This document shows, in pieces, positions 60,317-64,000 of a stretch of DNA of 64,000 bases; within the stretch, counting starts at the first letter, position 1; each line of letters starts with the position of its first letter. This DNA comes from Streptomyces sp. 130 (lineage in GTDB: Bacteria; Actinomycetota; Actinomycetes; Streptomycetales; Streptomycetaceae). Made by a program: the position numbers and the translations under genes. The notes under the pieces were generated by a model. That model ran no database searches. It worked only from the letters and a program-made list of their open reading frames with translations, and was not told where the DNA came from. The DNA is taken from NCBI RefSeq assembly GCF_007096885.1, contig NZ_VJNO01000010.1, positions 62,001 to 126,000 on the forward strand, written 5' to 3'.

Positions 60317-61885
60317 GTGACAACCCCCTTCCCCTACGAGCACGGCCCGGTCCCGCCCCCCGAGTGCCCGGCCCACGGCCTGGGCGTCGGACCCGGCGGC
60401 CTGCGCCGGCTCTACGGCCCCGAGGCCGAGCAGGACCCGCACGGCCTGTACGAGAAACTGCGCGCCGAACACGGCACGGTGGCCCCGGTCCTGCTGCACG
60501 GCGACGTGCCCGCCTGGCTGGTCCTCGGCCACAGCGAGAACCTGCACATGACCCGTACTCCCTCGCAGTTCTCCCGCGACTCGCGCCGCTGGCGGGCCCT
60601 GCAGGACGGCAGCGTCGCCCCCGACCACCCGCTGGCGCCGATCTTCACCTGGCAGCCGATCTGCGTCTTCGCCGACGGAGCCACCCACGAACGCCAGCGC
60701 GGCGCCGTCACCGACTCGATGGCCCGCATCGACACGCGCGGCGTGCGGCGCCACGTCAACCGGTACAGCAACCGGCTCGTCAACGGCTTCTGCCGGGAGG
60801 GCCGCACCGACCTCGTCGCCGACTTCGCCGAGCGGCTGCCCATGATGGTCATGTGCGCCATCCTCGGCATGCCGGAGGAGTACAACGACCGGATGGTCGA
60901 GGCGGCCCGCGACATGATCAAGGGCACCGCGACCGCCGTGCAGAGCAACGCCTACGTGGTGGGAGTGCTCACCCGCCTGGTCGAGCGCCGCCGCCGCGAA
61001 CCGGCCGACGACTTCGCGACCTGGCTCGTCGAGCACCCCGCGAACATGAACGACCAGGAGGTCGCCGAGCATCTGCGGCTCATCCTGATCGCGTCCTACG
61101 AGGCCACCGTCAACCTGATCGCCAACGTCCTGCGCATGGTGCTCACCGACCCGCGCTTCCGGGCCCGGCTCAGCGGCGGCCACATGACCGTCCCCGAGGC
61201 GGTCGAGCAGACCCTGTGGGACGAGCCGCCGTTCACCGCCGTCTTCGGCCGCTGGGCCGTCGGTGACACCGAACTGGGCGGGAAGCACATCAAGGCCGGC
61301 GACGCCCTGATCGTCGGCATCGCACCGGCCAACACCGACCCCGTGGTCCGTCCCGACCTGACCGCCAACATGGAGGGCAACCGCTCCCACCTGGCGTTCA
61401 GCGGCGGCCCCCACGAGTGCCCCGGACAGGACATCGGCCGGGCCATCGCGGACGTCGGTGTGGACGCCCTGCTGCTGCGACTGCCCGACCTCGAACTCGC
61501 GGTGGACGAGAACGAACTGCGCTGGGTCGGCAACTTCATGAGCCGTCACCTGGTGGAGCTGCCCGCCGAATTCGCCCCCCGCTCCCCGCAGGACGACCGG
61601 GAGCCGCCGTCCATGGGCCGGCCCAGCGCGGCCCGCCAGGACTGGGAGGTCCAGTCCGCCGTACGGCACACCGCCCCGACCCCCGTCCGCGCCCCCCTGG
61701 ACCCGGCCCACGCGCCGTCGGCCGCCACCCCGGCGGGGGCGACCGCGACGGTCGACGGATCGGCGGAGGCGCTGTCCGGGGCGGCGGGCGACGGCACGGC
61801 CGGCGGCCGGGTCCCGCGCCAGCGCAAGCCCGGCGGCCCCGCCCGCCTCTGGCGCGTCGTGACCCGCTGGTGGAGCGGCGACTGA
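60317..61885 (+). CDS. cvnE: Conservon cytochrome P450 CvnE with EQTLW instead of ExxR (CYP157-like)
   Basis: A 522-residue P450. Heme loop HLAFSGGPHECPG contains Cys368. The K-helix motif is EQTLW at 297-301, the same type as the published EQSLW of a CYP157 protein, so the ExxR Arg is missing. The I-helix reads ASYEATVNLI rather than AGxxT. A Pro/Ala-rich tail of about 100 residues ends in a basic, Trp-rich stretch (RLWRVVTRWWSGD) that may contact the membrane. GGAG precedes GTG 60317. It follows cvnD by 89 bases. No CYP154-type cvnF follows; the next gene is a GH4 enzyme. Confidence 0.92.
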   Translation: MTTPFPYEHGPVPPPECPAHGLGVGPGGLRRLYGPEAEQDPHGLYEKLRAEHGTVAPVLLHGDVPAWLVLGHSENLHMTRTPSQFSRDSRRWRALQDGSVAPDHPLAPIFTWQPICVFADGATHERQRGAVTDSMARIDTRGVRRHVNRYSNRLVNGFCREGRTDLVADFAERLPMMVMCAILGMPEEYNDRMVEAARDMIKGTATAVQSNAYVVGVLTRLVERRRREPADDFATWLVEHPANMNDQEVAEHLRLILIASYEATVNLIANVLRMVLTDPRFRARLSGGHMTVPEAVEQTLWDEPPFTAVFGRWAVGDTELGGKHIKAGDALIVGIAPANTDPVVRPDLTANMEGNRSHLAFSGGPHECPGQDIGRAIADVGVDALLLRLPDLELAVDENELRWVGNFMSRHLVELPAEFAPRSPQDDREPPSMGRPSAARQDWEVQSAVRHTAPTPVRAPLDPAHAPSAATPAGATATVDGSAEALSGAAGDGTAGGRVPRQRKPGGPARLWRVVTRWWSGD

Positions 61886-61917
61886 CGCCGGAGCCGCCCC
61901 ACGTACCATGCGGAAGC

Positions 61918-63270
61918 GTGAAGCTGACAATTCTGGGCGGCGGCGGATTCCGGGTACCCCTGGTCTACGGGGCGCTGCTCGCCGACCACGCCGAGGGCCG
62001 GGTCACGGCCGTCACCCTCTACGACACGGACACCGACCGGCTCGACGCCGTCGCCCGGGTCCTCGCCGAGCAGGCCGGTCCCCTCCCGGACGCGCCCGCC
62101 GTACGCGCCACGACCGACCTGGACGAGGCCCTGCGCGGAGCCGACTTCGTCTTCTCGGCGATCCGGGTCGGCGGCCTCGCGGGCCGGGCCGCCGACGAAC
62201 GCGTCGCGCTGGACGAGGGCGTCCTCGGCCAGGAGACGGTCGGCGCCGGCGGCATCGCGTACGGGCTGCGCACCGTACCGGTCGCCGACGACCTCGCGCG
62301 GCGCATCGCCCGGCTCGCCCCGGACGCCTGGGTCATCAACTTCACCAACCCGGCCGGGCTCGTCACCGAGGCGATGTCCCGGCACCTCGGCGACCGCGTC
62401 ATCGGCATCTGCGACTCGCCGGTGGGCCTCGGCCGCCGCATCGCCCGCGTCCTCGGCGCCGACCCGGACCTGGCCCGCGTGGACTACGTCGGCCTCAACC
62501 ACCTCGGCTGGGTGCGCGGACTGTACGTCGACGGGCGCGACGAACTCCCGCGCCTGCTCAGCGAGCCCGGGCTGCTGGGCTCCTTCGAGGAGGGCCGGCT
62601 CTTCGGCGCCGACTGGCTGGCATCGCTGGGCGCGATCCCCAACGAGTACCTCCACTACTACTACTTCAACCGGGAGGCCGTCCGCGCCTACCAGGAGGCC
62701 GCGCAGACCCGGGGCGCCTTCCTCCGCGAGCAGCAGGAGGGCTTCTACGGCCGGATGAAGGACCCGGCGACCCCCGCCCTGGCCACCTGGGACCGCACCC
62801 GCGCGGAGCGCGAGGCGACCTACATGTCGGAGAACCGGGACGTCGCCGGGGCGGGCGAGCGGGACGAGAGCGACCTGGACTCCGGCGGCTACGAGCAGGT
62901 CGCCCTCGCCCTCATGCGGGCCATCGCCCGCGACGAGCGGACCACCCTGATCCTCAACGTCCGCAACCGGTCCACCCTCGCGGTCCTGGACGCGGACGCC
63001 GTGATCGAGGTCCCCTGCCTGGTCGACGCCAACGGCGCCCGCCCCGTCTCGGCCGACCCCCTGCCTTACCACGCGGTCGGCCTGGTCACCGCGGTGAAGG
63101 CCGTGGAGCGCGCGGTCCTGGAGGCCGCGGCGAGCGGATCGCGCGCGGACGCGGTCAAGGCCTTCGCCCTGCACCCCCTGGTCGACTCGGTCTCCGTGGC
63201 CCGCCGCCTGGTGGACGGCTATGTGAAGGCGCACCCCGGGCTGGCTTATCTGGGGGGCGTACGGTCATGA
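61918..63270 (+). CDS. Glycoside hydrolase family 4 (6-phospho-beta-glucosidase type)
   Basis: A 450-residue NAD- and metal-dependent hydrolase. It uses redox chemistry at C3 rather than the usual acid catalysis. Rossmann start is KLTILGGGGFRVPL; INFTNPAG, GICDSPVGLGRR and GLNHLGW carry the metal- and substrate-binding Cys, Asn and His residues. The GTG at 61918 fits the family start; an overlapping ATG at 61908 is in another frame. It is convergent with the DUF4132 gene and overlaps it by six bases. Whether its substrate is phosphorylated is not certain in actinobacteria. Confidence 0.93.
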   Translation: MKLTILGGGGFRVPLVYGALLADHAEGRVTAVTLYDTDTDRLDAVARVLAEQAGPLPDAPAVRATTDLDEALRGADFVFSAIRVGGLAGRAADERVALDEGVLGQETVGAGGIAYGLRTVPVADDLARRIARLAPDAWVINFTNPAGLVTEAMSRHLGDRVIGICDSPVGLGRRIARVLGADPDLARVDYVGLNHLGWVRGLYVDGRDELPRLLSEPGLLGSFEEGRLFGADWLASLGAIPNEYLHYYYFNREAVRAYQEAAQTRGAFLREQQEGFYGRMKDPATPALATWDRTRAEREATYMSENRDVAGAGERDESDLDSGGYEQVALALMRAIARDERTTLILNVRNRSTLAVLDADAVIEVPCLVDANGARPVSADPLPYHAVGLVTAVKAVERAVLEAAASGSRADAVKAFALHPLVDSVSVARRLVDGYVKAHPGLAYLGGVRS

Positions 63271-64000
63271 CACCGCGCCCTCGGTGAGTGCGGTCAGGTC
63301 GGCCAGCAGCTCGGAAGCGGTCACCGCGTCCAGGCCGCCGAAGCGGAGGTCGTGGGGGCGGTGGTGCCAGTAGTCGGACGGTTCGACGTCGAGCCAGACG
63401 GTCTCCAGGGTCTGCTCCGGGTAGGTGTCGACCGCGCCGATCGCGATGCCCTCGGCCAGGGCGATCACCAGGTGGCCGGCGTCTCCCAGCCGCTTGGAGA
63501 TCCAGCGCTCGACGCCGTTGTCCTCCGGATTCCCGCGCTGCCAGCCGTACCGCTCCAGGCCGAGGACCTTGCCCGTGGGCACCTTCGTCCCCTCGAAGCG
63601 CCTGAGGCGGTGGCCGGCGGCCTCCTCCGCGGTCAGGGCGTACACCGCTCGCCCGAGCTGCGGGAACGGCTGCACGACTCCCCGGTCCGCGAACACCTCC
63701 GACCAGGCGGCCACCGCCTCCTCGCCCAGCCGCAACGGGTGGGGCAGCCGCACGGCCGCCCCCTCGGGCAGCGCGAACGCCTCGCCCCCGACGCCGGTGA
63801 ACGCGCGGTCCTCCGCCACCCGGAACGCCGTGGTCACCCCGTCCGCCTCGCTCACCCACACCAGCCGGCGCACCAGGTGCCACACCAGCGGGTGGCCGAC
63901 GAACAGCTCGGTGAACTCCCGCGCCGTCCAGGAGCGGTCCGTCACCATGGCGGCCTCCAGCCGGCGCACCTGGTCGGAAGCGATCGCCCGCACCTCCTTC
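63265..64000 (-). CDS. DUF4132 domain-containing protein, C-terminal part (cut by window edge)
   Basis: The frame is open to the last base, so only the C-terminal 244 or so residues are seen. RRLEAAMVTDRSWTAREFTELFVGHPLVWHLVRRLVW, LPHPLRLGEEAVAAWSEVFADRGVVQPFPQLGR and FEGTKVPTGKVLGLERYGWQRG match the C-terminal domain of large DUF4132 (MolR-like) proteins. A GTG at 63993 with a GGAGG-like run is probably not a true start. Function unknown. Confidence 0.8.
   Translation of the reverse strand, partial: KEVRAIASDQVRRLEAAMVTDRSWTAREFTELFVGHPLVWHLVRRLVWVSEADGVTTAFRVAEDRAFTGVGGEAFALPEGAAVRLPHPLRLGEEAVAAWSEVFADRGVVQPFPQLGRAVYALTAEEAAGHRLRRFEGTKVPTGKVLGLERYGWQRGNPEDNGVERWISKRLGDAGHLVIALAEGIAIGAVDTYPEQTLETVWLDVEPSDYWHHRPHDLRFGGLDAVTASELLADLTALTEGAVS

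Noticed and set aside
61908..63287. ATG-started frame overlapping the GH4 gene
   Set aside because: Its product is Arg/Pro-rich without motifs, while the GTG frame gives a complete GH4 enzyme.

Overview
The window is a stretch of actinobacterial chromosome and almost certainly Streptomyces. It is very GC-rich, codons are strongly biased to G/C in third position, and many genes start with GTG through ATGA/GTGA/TGATG stop-start overlaps. It carries a complete conservon (cvnA-D plus a P450), a class F sortase, DUF2510 and DUF3105 proteins, and carbohydrate ABC importers without their own ATPase. I see no rRNA, transposase, integrase, phage gene or CRISPR array.

Layout. 1-3.0 kb: end of a bile-acid/sodium-symporter-type transporter, fdhD and a lone KAS III-like synthase. 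3.2-10.4 kb: a ROK regulator followed by a CUT2 sugar importer (double ATPase, permease, lipoprotein), a Gfo/Idh/MocA dehydrogenase and a sugar phosphate isomerase/epimerase-type protein, which looks like one sugar-catabolism operon. 10.4-13.0 kb: DUF2254 membrane protein, tRNA-Leu(GAG) and a SpoU/TrmH RNA methyltransferase. 13.0-16.9 kb: sortase F, a small anchored secreted protein, and a two-component system. 17.1-20.3 kb: an Eco57I-like methylase that appears to have lost its N-terminal third, with a 101-bp tandem duplication at the break. 20.5-25.3 kb: a Tat-exported phospholipase C and two translationally coupled P450s, the first without the canonical ExxR motif.

25.3-40.2 kb is the most coherent system. 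A LacI regulator gene faces a five-gene operon (GH95, GH42, two CUT1 permeases, lipoprotein), which diverges from GH3 and a YicI-like GH31 alpha-xylosidase. The enzyme set (alpha-xylosidase, beta-galactosidase, beta-glucosidase, alpha-fucosidase-type) matches intracellular dismantling of imported xyloglucan oligosaccharides. Four copies of the palindrome TCGAAGCGCTTCGA (one lacking the last base) lie at the LacI promoter (two), the importer promoter (one) and the GH3 promoter (one). Xylose set free by GH31 could feed xylB/xylA at 44-47 kb, which have their own ROK regulator.

40.2-44.2 kb: TetR-SGNH hydrolase pair with a clear operator, then a secreted VWA protein and partner. 48.6-51.4 kb: DUF305, DUF3105, a small Cys-containing protein and a DUF2510-scramblase-like protein. 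51.5-54.7 kb: NCS2 permease and arylsulfotransferase-like gene divergent from an XRE-cupin regulator. 54.7-56.9 kb: FUSC-MarR pair. 57.2-61.9 kb: conservon cvnABCD plus an EQTLW-type P450. 61.9-64 kb: GH4 enzyme and the end of a DUF4132 gene cut by the window edge.

All functions are read from sequence motifs and family knowledge; no database search was run. Start sites were chosen by ribosome-binding sites, overlaps and family length.
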